Shown here: one piece after another, positions 10,816-21,690 of the stretch
How the letters are laid out: each line of letters starts with the position of its first letter
How positions within the stretch are numbered: position 1 is the first letter of the stretch
Position numbers and translations under genes: made by a program
The notes under the pieces: generated by a model
What the model saw: the letters and a program-made list of their open reading frames with translations, nothing else
What the model was told of the DNA's origin: nothing
Databases searched by the model: none
Assembly: GCA_016271365.2 (NCBI GenBank)
Contig: CM057452.1
Span: 1,244,245,001 to 1,244,309,000 of the forward strand
Direction: 5' to 3'
DNA: 64,000 nucleotides
From: Neoceratodus forsteri
Lineage: Eukaryota > Chordata > Ceratodontiformes > Ceratodontidae

Positions 10816-11884
10816 GAAATATCTTTAAGCCAGAGGCTCATTTACAGAGGTTCCACATCAGTAAACAAAAGAGAAGTAGGAACAAATACCTATACAGAGA
10901 TTACATTACAAAATAGTCAGCAGTCTTACAGGAGCAGTAATGGAGGCAAGTTAAATACAGGATGAGAGATATCACGTAGCAAGATACGTCTAAATAAATG
11001 CAGGGAGAATACATGATCAGGTTCATTAGGTGTTGCTGAGTACATAAAACAGATATATCCAATCCAGTTGCAGGCTGGGTGCAGATATGAACTAGTAATG
11101 GATAAGACTTAATTACATATAGGATGTAGGTTGCTAGGCATAATTAAGAGGACAGAAGTAAAAATGCATCAGCTAGGTGTAATAAAATGTGACATGGAGC
11201 ATGGTGGGCTACAGTTTAACCTGTAATGTAAAAAGATAGAGATACCAGTAAGGATGCCAGAACGTGTTGGTGGAACATTTACATTGTCTGAAGAGCTTAA
11301 GAGAATAGGCTGCAGAGAGGGCCATGCAACCAGGGGAGAAGCGCATGGTAGAGGTCCCAACACTTGGGGGGAGGAGGGAGACTAGTAAAGGGAGGGGAAG
11401 TAGGTGGGATAGAGCTAGGGTAAGACAGTGAGTGATAGGAGACCTCTCTGGTGGGGTGGGGGTAGTGATACAGGGAGAGAAGAAAGAACAAAACGAGGAA
11501 GGGGCATCAAGGGTACAGTAGTGAGGGGCAAGATGTGGAGTAGGGAGGTACAAACGGTGCAAGGAGAGGGGAAAGGGAGTGGTGGTAGGGCTGAGAAGAG
11601 GGGGTGGGAGAGAGCGAGGGAATGAGGAGGGTGTGTGGGGGTGAGGGGTCAGACCAGAACTGAGTTGGAGTAAGAGAGGGGAAGGGAGAGGGAAGACAAG
11701 AGGCTGGGTGAAGACAGAAGGGTAAGCAGAGGAGGGAGATGGCCAGGGGAGGTCATGATGTAGGGGAAATGAAGTCAGGAGATGGAAGATGTAAGAGAGG
11801 TGGGGGGGGATAGGTCCCACAGTCATAGTTGCTGTTTGAGGTCAGAGTGTTGCAGAGTTTAGATTTAAAAGATCCAAGTTTTAG

Positions 11885-14800
11885 TTATTTTCTGATGTCA
11901 ATGTCTAGCGCATTGAGCCATAGTGGAGCACAGTATTCATAGGACAGCTGCCCTTGCATGGTCCAATGCAAGGGGAAATTAATGGTCGGTATTTTTAGTC
12001 CTCTGGTATTTCTGGAGGTGGTTGAGTGACTAAGGACTCTTTGTAGGCCTGGAGTGGTAAGACCAAGTGAGGATTTATTTGCTAGCAAGCATACTTGATA
12101 TTGAATGCGGCCATCAAGATTCAGCCACCCTGTATGTTTGTAAAGTTTGCAGGTGTGAATGAGCCACGGTGCCCCTAGAACTAGTTGACAAGCTTTATTA
12201 AGCATTGTTCTGATTCTTTTTAGGGTGGATTGGGAGGCAGCCATATAAACTACTAACCCATAGTCTATCACTGAGATCACTGAGCTATTAACAGCTGTGG
12301 TAAGACATTGTTGATGTTTGTACAGTAGGCCTAGTTTTGCATTAGCTGATTTTGCAACTACATCGATATGGTGGCTGAAAGACAGGGTGCTGTCAAGTGT
12401 CACACCCAGGTATTTAAAGGTTTGGATCATATCAAGGGGGGAGTTCTGATTGTTTAGGATGTGTAGGTGTTGTGAACAATGTTTGTTATGGGATGATGCA
12501 AACAGCATATTTTTTGTTTTTTTGTAATTAGGGAGTAATTTAGCTTGGAGGAACCAATGTTCTACCAAGGTGAAGTTAGACTGCCTTTGCTTTTCAAGCA
12601 CTGTGGGGTCTGCATTACTGGAGTATAGGACCACATCATCTGCATAGAGCAGGACTTGGTCATTTACTGTTTGAGGCAGGTCATTTAAAAATAAGATGAA
12701 AAGTAGTGGACCAAGGATCGAGCCTTGGGGAACTCGCTGGTAACACAGTGGTTTTCTGAGAGAGTATCTTGTATTTTCACTTTTTGGTTCCTCCTGGTGA
12801 AGTAGCTTCTGAACCAGGCCATCGATTCAGAAGAGAAGTGGGTTTGGTAAAGTTGGCCCAGTAGCAGATTATGGTTTACGATGTCGAAGGCCTTGGTGAG
12901 GTCAATGTATGTTGCCCCTACCAATTGTCCTCTGTCCAGGACACTGTGAATAAAACTGGTGAACTTGACTAGAGCAGCTGTAGTGCTGTGCTGTTTGCGA
13001 AAGCCATGTTGTTGCCGGCATTGCTGGTTATACTTGTCTAAGTACTCTGTCACCTGGTCAGAAATGATGCACTTTAATGCCTTTGAGAGAGGGGTCAGAA
13101 TGGATATAGGGCAGTAGTTTGCTTGATTAGCTCTGTCCCCACTTTTGTGGACCAGTGTGACCACTACTGACTTCCAGATGTGTGGGAATTTGCCAGTTAT
13201 GAAGGAAATGTTTGGGATTTTAGTGAGGGTAGTAAGAATTGTGTCAAAGGGTGAGCCTAACTAGCTTGAGGTTGAGCTGATCGCTGCTGGCTCTGGAGTT
13301 ACTGAGTGCTTTTAGGAGGTATTTTTTTGCCCCACGAGGGGTGAGAACTCTGAGGTAGAAAGCCTGGTGGGAGGTAGATTGTGTCCCAGGGTTTTGTTGG
13401 GGATAGCTATGGGACAGGGGTAGGAGAAAGCTGGGTGGCAGGACACCACTGAGGTCAGTAAATGCCTTCCTGAAGATATTGGTGATTTGACTAAGGCCTG
13501 CATGGTGGTACGTTCGTGTTTCAGAAGGGTTGGGGGGAGGGTAATTAGGTTTACCGGTCAGTGTCTTGATGTTCTCCCAGAACCTTTGACTGTTACCCCA
13601 GAAGTTAGTCAGCTCACTTTTATAATGATGGTTTTTGGCTTCACACACTGCCCAGTTGCACTTTTTATGGGCTGTTCTATAGTTCTTGTAGTCTATCGTG
13701 GAACTTGAGTTTCTAGCTATGCACCACATGGCTTCTCTTTGCTTCATGAGGGCTATTAGTTGGGGAGTTATCCAGGGGCTGTTGCGGGTGTGGATCTTGC
13801 ATTTTGATTATGGGGCATGTATATTGCACACTTCATTAAACTTGTATATGAAGCTTTCTAGGGCAGCGTCAATTTCAGTGCTGGAGTCAAGAAATCTCCA
13901 GTCTTGAAGGCCAAGGTGTGCTTTAAGAGCTTCCGGTTTGCCCTTCTTTAGGAGCCTAGTATTGACAATTTTGGCTGGTGCCTTGGGGGCCTTATTTGAC
14001 CATCTGCAGATGACAGAGGAGTGGTCACTGAGGGAGTGTGCAAGGACTGCAGTGGAGGGTATTCTGTCAGGACAGTTAGTGATTAGCCAGTCTATAATTG
14101 TGACTGTACCTATAGAGTAATTAAGGCACCTAGGAGAGTCTATCAGTTGCACAAGGTTGAATGAGTCTAGATAGACTTATAAGGTGCAGCATCTGGTGAT
14201 GACCAGTTTATAATAAAGTCACCTAACATGATCAGCTCCGTCTTTAGCCTCTGTGCTGAGAGGTAGTCGATGACAGATTTGAAGCCAACATCTTGTTCCT
14301 TCAGAGGAATGTAGACTGCAGCTATGGTTAATGTTTTTCCATTCGAACCAAGTATAACTTTTACGGCCAGCAGTTGAGCACCACAGTTAGTGTCATAGTA
14401 ATTTAATATTTGACCCTGGATGTGGTCTTTCATATAGATGGCACACCCGCCCCCCCTCTTTTACTCAGTCTATCTAGCCTTAAGGAGGCATAACCTGGGA
14501 GCTGCATTGCAGTGTCAGGTACCCTGGGTGTTAGCCATGTCTCTACCACTGTGAGGATATCAGGCTGGTGCTGTGTTACCCATACTTGGAGAGTGTCTAT
14601 TTTTGCCAGGAGACTGCAAATATTGATTGAGGCTAGGGTTAGTCCATGCTTTTTATGATGTAGGGTTAAGGTGTTGCTCATAGGGCCTGGATTAGGGTGT
14701 ATGTTCCCGGATATAAGCAGAAGCAACCAGGTCAGCCTAATTGCCTGCCACTTCATATATTTTAGGGCCTGTGAGCGGTTGATAGTGCATGTACTTTTGT

Positions 14801-15179
14801 GCTTCCTTTTAGTGAAGGCTATGAACAGATCAATAGTGGGTGGTGGGAGGGGATACCCATGATGGCTCCAGGGGGGTATACAGTTGAGAGTAAATGGCTT
14901 AGGAGTGGCAGAGGTTTTTGGGGTTGCCACGTATTGTTCCATTATCACTGCAGAATGTATGCCACAAGATGGGTCACAGTCATTCTGAGGTGTGCAGACT
15001 GGGGGGTCATATTCCTTCTGATGTCCACAGTTTGGAATGTTCATTACTGTTGAAGGATCTAACACTGATACTGCGTGTAACAGGCATGAGGTTTTTAGGA
15101 GGTGCATTTTGTCATTTTGCAACCAGACCTGTGCTCCAGGGAGAAAAACAGGTGGAGGGGGGGTTCTTGGGGCTTCCAC
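11885..15179 (-). pseudogene. LINE-B ORF2: 2A-like motif, APE endonuclease, reverse transcriptase (decayed)
   Basis: Read on the minus strand. The N-terminal part (15179-14430) carries a hydrophobic run and then SGNIHPNPGP, a 2A-like motif, immediately before the endonuclease motifs INICSLL and VVETWL. The endonuclease continues after a frameshift in a C-run near 14450 (AIYMKDHI, then MLGDFIINW) and after another near 14160 (IDWLITNCPD, SLSDHSSVI). The RT lies at 13164-12634: IPILTPLSKALK-like block, QHGFRKQHS, TYIDLTKAFD and LLYADDVVLY at about 12634-12655. The thumb and C-terminal region runs 12634-11885, ending near LWLNALDIDIRK. At least four frameshifts separate the segments. GVPQGS is degraded to EFPKARS. 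Confidence 0.83.
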
Positions 15180-16045
15180 CTAAGTGAGGCCCTGATGGTT
15201 GCCAAGTTTAGAGATTCAGGAATTTAAAGTTGTTGAGCAGGCAGTAAAACAGTGTGGAAGATAGCCAAGTACTTGGTTGTAGTGAGGAGTGCTGAGCCAG
15301 ACAGAAGATGAGAGTTTCAGCAAAGGGAAGTGTGCTGAAGCCAGAGGCCAATGGGAGGTTGACTTAAGGGTAGTGGGAGTGGCCAACCAGTATTTAATTA
15401 AGATCCTAGGTGGGGGAGGTGGGGGAGGGTGTGCAGGCTAAATATTTGCCCACAACCAGTCAGAAGCACTGCTACTGGCAGGCTGTGGCTTTAAGACCTC
15501 CGAGCATGCTGCAGATCCATTGAGGGCCGCTTCTAGTCTGCTCAAGCCAGGCTACCACATCTAGTCAATGGGGAGCTGCCCTGCTGGCAGTCGACCAATG
15601 GCCAGCGCTAGGGCCTGTGAAGTGTCTAGTCATCAGTAGAGCCATAGCTGAGGGTTCAGCCCGGTCTCGATGGTTGAAATCTTACTGCATACCTGGTAGT
15701 GTGCAGGCAGGTGGCAGCACTCAGGGAGCCACTGGTGGATGGGGGCTGGATAGACCACTCAGGGGCTTCCAGCTGAAAGAGAGTAGAACAAAAACAGGAT
15801 TAGGAGATAAGCACTGAGGGATCGGCCTAATCGGTGGGCATGGATAGACAGTGAGAGAGACAGGGGAACAGCAGGGCACTTAGACAGTAATTAACTATTA
15901 GCTAGATTTGGTCTCTGGGGGAGATGGGGGGGTCCTGAGGAAGAAATTTGGCAGGAAGAGTACAGGGAATTTAAAGTACAGTTGGGTGAAATAAATATTT
16001 TTTCTTCACTTACCTTCTTGTACATTTACTGTCCTTTTCATTTTG

Positions 16046-16046
<1 letters not shown>
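15180..16046. other. Unassigned, possible 5' part of LINE-B
   Basis: No motif-bearing frame. This lies immediately upstream (minus strand) of the LINE-B ORF2 and may be its 5' UTR or a lost ORF1, but no second copy exists in the window to test this. Confidence 0.35.
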
Positions 16047-16076
<30 letters not shown>

Positions 16077-16152
16077 CACGCGCGTGTGTGTTTGTATGTG
16101 TGTGTGCATGCGCGTGTGTGTTTGTGTGTGTGTGCATATGTGTGTGTGTGTA
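16047..16152. repeat. (TG)n microsatellite
   Basis: About 100 bp of TG repeat with interruptions (CACGCGCG, TTTGTATG). Confidence 0.95.
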
Positions 16153-17263
16153 CTGTTTAAATCAGAAATTCATGCTTGGTTTATGCTAGTCACTATAATG
16201 ATAACACTGCACTGCCACCTACAGGTCCTTTTTAGGTTGCTAGGATAACACAGCAGTCTGGCATTGGCCTTAATGTGCCAGCAATTCAATACAGCAGTTT
16301 TCAGTTTATGCTGGCTATAGTGCAGGCACAGTGGGCTGTGTTTTGGTGAGATGACTGCTTCAGTATCTCAGTACAAAGACCTGCTTGACTGCCCTATAAA
16401 CAAAGTCAACAAAACATCCACTCGGTTGCTTAGCTACAAAATGGTAACATTCTAAACTCTTTTGGCATAGGAATGAATGTAAAACACTAAAATTACAATA
16501 TTCCCTCTCCTTTGGGAATGCAAAAACTACAGCTACACTGAAGACTGGTTTCTTTCTGGTTTCAAAAGACAATGCTAGCAGTATTAGCAGTAGTACAAAA
16601 TAAAGCTGTCTTATGCAATTTTTTTTTAAGATGAACTACAACCTACCAGAATCTCATGACCTGCAGTGAATTTTAGCTCCTGCCAACCACTCGTTGGATT
16701 TCTAAAACAACTAAAGTAAATATTGGAAACAGTTTTCTAGTTTGTAGAATTAGAAGCAGATCTGATCTGCAATTATCTTTCAACATAACAATTTTAAAAG
16801 ATAAAAGAAATGAAGCTATTCATTTGGAACAATGCTTTCTTGTAATTTTGTTCTGGGAAGCTGATGACATTTCTCATGTTCTCTTTCGGACCACAAACCT
16901 TTTTCTCTGCCTCTCACCCCCACCCCATTGGCCCCTAGTTCATCTTGTGACAGCTGGAGTGCAAAAACAAATTAGACTAAAGCTCAACAGCTCCAAGTAC
17001 AGCAAATTACCTTTAACCATTTAGCATAATGGAATCCAGGGCAAGAGAGGTCACCCATTAGTTCAAAATGGTGACCCATGACCTACTGAGGAGGAAGTGT
17101 GCGCTGAGTGCATTAGTTGCCTTCTGTTGTTCATGTAAGCTATCTGATTAGCTTACATTCTTTGAAACTTAAAAAGCTCTCCACTGTTTCCTCTGTTTCT
17201 GCATATAATTTCTTGAAGTGCTAAAAATGAAATTATTGATTCCAGATAAGATTAATGACTTTC

Positions 17264-17267
<4 letters not shown>
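16153..17267. other. No recognisable feature
   Basis: AT-leaning unique-looking sequence. I see no coding motif, no inverted ends and no match to other parts of the window. Confidence 0.5.

Positions 17268-17300
<33 letters not shown>
17268..17300. repeat. (TA)n microsatellite
   Basis: About 16 TA units, 20 bp left of the TTAA-flanked hairpin element. Confidence 0.9.
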
Positions 17301-17301
<1 letters not shown>

Positions 17302-17318
17302 CAGGAAAAAAACTTTGT

Positions 17319-17629
17319 TTAATGCATTAGTTAGGGTTGTTCCACAATGACAAAAGCGAGGAAATTGGGTGTTAGGGTTGAAAGCCCCTTGGACCCCAAG
17401 CCCACCCCCAACCAGCATCGAGGTGCGTATTGAGGGTCATCAGGTCTAACTCTCACCCCATCACATGTGTGAAGAAGCAGAGGTATAGGAGAATGGGGTG
17501 AGAGTTAGGACCGAGCACCAAACACACACCCTGATGCTGGTTGGGGTGGTTGGGGGTCCAAGGCTATCAACCCTAACACCGAATTTCCTCACTTTTGTCA
17601 CTGTGGAACAACCCTAACTAATGCATTAA
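17319..17629. mobile_element. TTAA-flanked hairpin MITE
   Basis: TTAA at 17319-17322 and at 17626-17629 bracket a long inverted repeat. The outer part TGCATTAGTTAGGGTTG is matched exactly in inverse at the right end, and the arms continue for about 80 bp with few mismatches (TTCCACAATGACAAAAG, GGTGTTAGGGTTGA). TTAA duplications are the signature of the piggyBac superfamily, so this is probably a piggyBac-type MITE. Its inner part is homologous to the foldback modules at 24600-24925 and 44230-44530; the shared core is GTATAGGAGAATGGGGTGA. Confidence 0.8.
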
Positions 17630-17739
17630 ATGGAGTGTTTTGCCTCTAATTTCCCTTCTTTTTGAGAATGATGACAAGAAATAGTGAATGTAATGCGGCA
17701 GCAGGAGTGCGGGGACTGAATGTCTTGTGACATAGTAAC

Positions 17740-18580
17740 AGAAACAGCAACGCAAACAGAAGCGTGAACAATGGTGCACATGGTAACACAAATGTAAATA
17801 GTAAAGGAAACATTACTAGAAACGCAAGCACAAAGTGATGCCGAAGCGAACAGTGATGCAAACGGAAATTGAAGCGCGTACAAACACGCAACTAGTAACA
17901 TGAACAGTGATGGCAGTGGTATTTTAAATGGAAATGTTAAGTGTAACAGCAAAAGGAACGCGAAAGGGAACAGAAATAGAAATGCAAATGCAAGCGCACA
18001 CATAAATGCAAACTGTAACGCGCACAGGCACGGTACCACAATTGTAAGTGCAAATGGTAAAGTTAACATGAAGAATAATGCCAAAGGAAAGAGAAATGGA
18101 AACAGAAACAGGAACGGAAGCACGTATGGAAACGCAAACCAAAACGCGCACAGGCACAGTACTGCGATTGTAAACGCAAATGGTAATGGTAACAGCAACA
18201 ATAACAGCAAAGGAAACTGAAGCACAAAAGGAAATGCAAGCACATATGGAAATGCAAACTGTAATGCGCACAGGCACAGTAACGCAATTGCAAATGCAAA
18301 TGATAACAGTAACAGCAAGAAAGACTCAAAATGAAAGAGAAACGCAAACGAAAGGACTGTTGGAAACGCAAATGGCAATGCGCACGGTGACGCTAACAAA
18401 AACACAAACAGAAACAGTAGTGAAAACACAAATGGTAACAGTAATGAAAACACAAGCGCGAATGACAACGCAAAGGTTAACGCACACGGTGGCATACACG
18501 GGAACGGTAATGCAAACGGGGACATTAACACAAGTGAAAACAGTAACTGTAACAGTAACAAAAGTGAATACTCTGTTTTT
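17740..18580. repeat. Hexamer-periodic degenerate repeat block
   Basis: About 840 bp built from hexamer-like steps such as AACGCA, AATGGT, AACAGT and AACAAA, so AAC/AAT appears roughly every six bases. A higher-order unit is visible: GCGCACAGGCACRGTA recurs near 18012, 18147 and 18265, and in shortened form near 18380, spacing 116-135 bp. The six-base rhythm removes stops in several frames on both strands, giving spurious ORFs (minus 17626-18660, plus 18180-18680, plus 17900-18220). Confidence 0.85.
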
Positions 18581-18659
18581 GCCAAACAGGTGCATACAGA
18601 AACACAGTGTGCACAAAGAATGTATGCATTGTAATGGGGATCGAAGCTTAAAACGAGCA

Positions 18660-19700
18660 TTGGAAGTACTTAATTGCTAATATCTCAGCAACCGCATGAC
18701 GTAGTAAAAAAATTTAAATTTCACAAAAATCTTGATTTTCCTGGCTAGGTTTTTGTTGTTTCATAAGGGCTATGCAACTCACAACAAAAAAGCTGTATCT
18801 CGCATTGTTTTTGAGATATGAGTCCCAAAAGGCACGGTGTACGCCACCATGTTAGTCTATGGGAAAAAACACCAACTTCAGAGTACCGTAACTTTGCAGC
18901 CGTGTGATATTTTCTCACCAAACCACCAAAAGGCACATCTGTGAGATGTTGGTTGCCTTCCATCCAAATTTCAACCCAAAAGACCAAACCGTTTGTTTTG
19001 CAGCAGGGTGGCAAATAATTCCTGTCATTTTGGCCATAGCCAGAAAAGTAGTGTCGCAATTTGCGACACTTTTTGCAAAAATTTGCAAAAGTGTCATGCT
19101 TGTGACACTACTTTGCAACACTACTGTTTCCAGCAATTTGAAAAACATATTTCTGGGGTGTTTAACCCCAAAATAAAGACATGGCTAGCATCCTCAGGGT
19201 CCGACTAGGTGAAGACAAAATGAATTGTGTCCCTAGAGGGTCCCAAATTTAAATGCCAAGCATTTTTCTGATCGCCAACTGAAAACAAAATGGCAGATTT
19301 GCGACACTACTAGGGTCATTTGCTACACTAAAAAGTGCATTTGCCAAAGTGTTGAATTTTTTGTTAACTTTTTCCCTTGACTTATAATGGGAACTTGTTT
19401 TTTGAATAACTTTTGAACTGTTCAGTATTGTTTCACGAAATCTTCAAAAGGCACATCGGAGACCATGGCTGCACGTTTCTTGAAGTTTTTGGACTGGTTG
19501 CACAAATTGTGTGACCTGTAGGTGAGAGCAAAGAAATCACAAAAAAGCGTAATTGCGCAATTGTTTGTTGCTTAATAACTCCGCAGCCGTATATCCGACT
19601 GGCATGAAACTTGGCAGATCACAAGATCTACCATGCCCAATCATTCATACCAAATCCGTTAAACAGTGGCAAAGTTATTAAGGTGCAAAATTTGACCCTT
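18660..19700. repeat. Degenerate repeat block with recurring TAACT..GCAGCCGT phrases
   Basis: Similar phrases recur at irregular spacing: ATCTCAGCAACCGCATGAC (18684), GTAACTTTGCAGCCGTGTGA (18888), AATAACTTTTGAACTGTT (19405) and AATAACTCCGCAGCCGTATA (19575). CAAAAGGCAC follows at 18825, 18936 and 19447. A perfect palindrome AGTGTCGCAATTTGCGACACT-like core lies at about 19050-19070. No credible protein is visible. This looks like an ancient tandem array of unknown family. Confidence 0.5.
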
Positions 19701-19731
19701 TAACCTTAAAAGTGCTACTCTACCATAATAA

Positions 19732-19832
<101 letters not shown>

Positions 19833-20031
19833 CAGCTACAAATATGGAGTCACTGGACTAATGTTCTTATGAGATTTTAGTTGACTGTCTTTAACTTTTT
19901 TTCCTTTATATGTCATGAAAATAAGGAAAGTTTAATGGTACGGTATTAGATGTATCAGAAAACAAAACTTGTGGCATTCACCACCAAAACACTCAGTAAA
20001 GGCACTATTATATTGCCCAGTACAAAACATT

Positions 20032-20116
20032 ACAAAAGCAAACATGTTTCACCCAATACACAGGGCTTATCAGAGGCCTTTGATAAAGCGCAGTGTATTG
20101 TGTGACATGCATCAGG
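20032..20116. other. Two head-to-head hammerhead-like folds
   Basis: Plus strand, 20077-20116: CCT / TTGATAA / GCGC-loop-GTGT / GAC / ATGCAT / C / AGG. Minus strand, 20084-20032: CAAAGGC / CTGATAA / GCCC-loop-GGGT / GAA / ACATGT / T / GCTTTTG. Both keep the order stem I, CUGANGA-like core, stem II, GAA-like core, short stem III, stem I. Core deviations (G8 to A in both; GAC for GAA on the plus strand) suggest decay. Hammerhead motifs in PLE terminal repeats are established; this assignment is inference. Confidence 0.45.
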
Positions 20117-20433
20117 TGTTTTTCTCCTTGTGGAGATTTTTCGTCTTTTTTTACCTGTCAATTCAATAAAGTAATAAAAGAATGTATACTACCTTGACTC
20201 CAGCATTTCTTTGGTGGGTGTCATGACTTCTCTGTTCTGATACATATTTTGCAGAGGCGGCACCCATTTCCCATTGTTGCCCCTTGTTTGATGTTTTAGT
20301 ATAAGAGGCACTCGTTGTATTCTTATAAAAGGCAAGAGGAGCCAGTTGCAAGGCTTAGTTCCCTACATACCACTATGATTTAATTTATCCTGCTGTAAAA
20401 GTTGTTTTCAAGTTAAGGTACCGCACACCCCTA

Positions 20434-20937
20434 GTGGTCACTTACAGCTCCATGCTAAAACCCCTTCTGGAAATTGTCAAACAGCTACAACCCATGTTGA
20501 GAGAAGATGAAACATTGAAAGACATTTTCCCTGAACCACCTGTCATTGCCTATAAGCAGCCCCCCAGCTACTCAAACATAATAATTCATAACAAACTCCC
20601 AGCAGATCAAAATAACCAGAAAACAAGAGGGACAATACCATGCAACATGGCAAGATGTAAGACCTGCACCCACATATGCACACAGGCCACAATTAAGACA
20701 AGCCAGAACAACATAATACAAATTAATGGATCCTACACATGTCAATCCAGCAATGTGGTTTACCTAATTCAATGCAAGAAGTGCACAAATGGATGCTATA
20801 TTGGGGAAACTAGTAAACCACTGAAAACCAGGATGAATCACCACCGTCACACAGTAATAAACCAGATTATCAGCACGCCAGTCGGAAACCATTTTTCACA
20901 AACTGATCACTCTCTCTCTTGGATTTATCTGTCTTGA
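20434..20937 (+). pseudogene. PLE-1 GIY-YIG endonuclease fragment
   Basis: The 167-residue open frame is the C-terminal module of a Penelope-like protein, which cuts target DNA. It shows a Cys-rich block (CNMARCKTCTHIC, residues about 69-81), then the GIY-YIG core: VVYLIQCKKC about 15 residues before CYIGETSKPLKTRMNHH, with the family's Arg in RMNHH. The N-terminal 60 residues (PLLEIVKQLQP, DIFPEPPVIAYKQP) match the linker region that precedes the endonuclease in these proteins. No RT is present upstream, so the gene is truncated although this part is still open. PLE-2 at 54379-54885 carries the same module with a different sequence. Confidence 0.82.
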
Positions 20938-21592
20938 TACTAAGAGGCAACCTTGGAAACACACAGTACAGAAGGACATGGGGACTGAAATATATTAAAT
21001 AATTTAAATCTAACATTTCTGGACTGAATTGAGACATCGGTTTCATGACACACTATGGTAAACTGTAATTTTTTTTTATTGTTTACTAAATCATTTCATT
21101 ATTTATCACACTTTGGTTCTGTATTTCTCTTATTATTATTTTTTTTCTCTGAGTTCTGCCTGATCTGCTTTTTCTACCTGTATCTCACATTCTCCCTTCC
21201 TCTTCTACTAACTGTTTAGGTCAGTCCCTCCCAAGCCCTCTTGTTTTCACACCTCTCTTTATACTACCTCACACTCTGTTTATCAAGGCCTTTGTTCTTT
21301 TATTCCTCCTAATTTCTTGATTTCCTTGCATCTCTTAGGCATTTCCTGTCTATTCTACCCTTACAGCCAGCCTCTGTTCTCAGATCCTATCTGCGTGCTT
21401 TTGTCTTCCCTTTAGTTTCCTTTCATCTCCTACTGACCTGTTCCTACTTAGCCCCCTTCCCATTTCTTCTCATGTGTTTATTTTCATCATAGACTTTTAT
21501 CTCTAGTTCCCTTTATCACCTTCCTACCTCACTGCCTGATTTTTAATTGCTCCACAGTGGATATAAATACTGCTTATGCTGCTCAGTTTTGC

Positions 21593-21640
21593 TATTCACC
21601 TGAAGAAGGAACCTGTGTGGCCCCGAAAGGTTGTGTATAA
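21593..21640 (+). other. Hammerhead-like motif at the PLE-1 3' terminal repeat
   Basis: ATTCAC at 21594 can pair with GTGTAT at 21633 (5 of 6 pairs). Between them lie a perfect CTGAAGA core (21600-21606), a weak GG/CC stem II and a perfect GAAA (21625-21628). Stem III would be minimal. The core matches the hammerhead consensus better than the other folds in the window, but stem II is poor, so self-cleavage is doubtful. Confidence 0.4.
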
Positions 21641-21690
21641 TTCTATCTTTGTACAAGACACTTGTTGGTCCAATAAAAGGTATCAAACCT

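Larger units (their letters stand above)
10769..15179 (-). mobile_element. L2/Rex1-like LINE on the minus strand (LINE-B)
   Basis: Minus-strand frames give an endonuclease, an RT and an RT C-terminal part in the right order from 15179 down to 11885, followed by about 1 kb of purine-rich 3' UTR and a TAAA-type tail. The RT style (QHGFRKQHSTTAAL, IDLTKAFDIVNH, LLYADDVVLY, TFKYLGVTLDSTLSF) is that of the CR1/L2/Rex1 superfamily but differs clearly from the CR1 copies in this window. Exact clade needs a phylogeny. Confidence 0.85.
20032..21690 (+). mobile_element. Penelope-like element remnant (PLE-1)
   Basis: A GIY-YIG endonuclease frame (20434-20937) has a palindromic hairpin region 330 bp upstream and, downstream, a CTGAAGAAGGAACCTGTGTGGC segment followed by TTGGTCCAATAAAAGGTATC. 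Both types of hairpin are typical of the pseudo-LTRs of Penelope-like elements. The RT domain is missing, so the copy is internally deleted or 5' truncated. The 21000-21590 part is pyrimidine-rich with no motif and probably is 3' UTR. Confidence 0.7.

Noticed and set aside
11209..11826. 205-codon Pro/Ser/Leu-rich minus-strand ORF
   Set aside because: Lies in the purine-rich 3' UTR of LINE-B. Composition explains the open frame.
17626..18660. 344-codon hydrophobic minus-strand ORF and overlapping plus-strand ORFs
   Set aside because: Produced by the hexamer-periodic block, which lacks stops on both strands. No domain, no homologous pattern.
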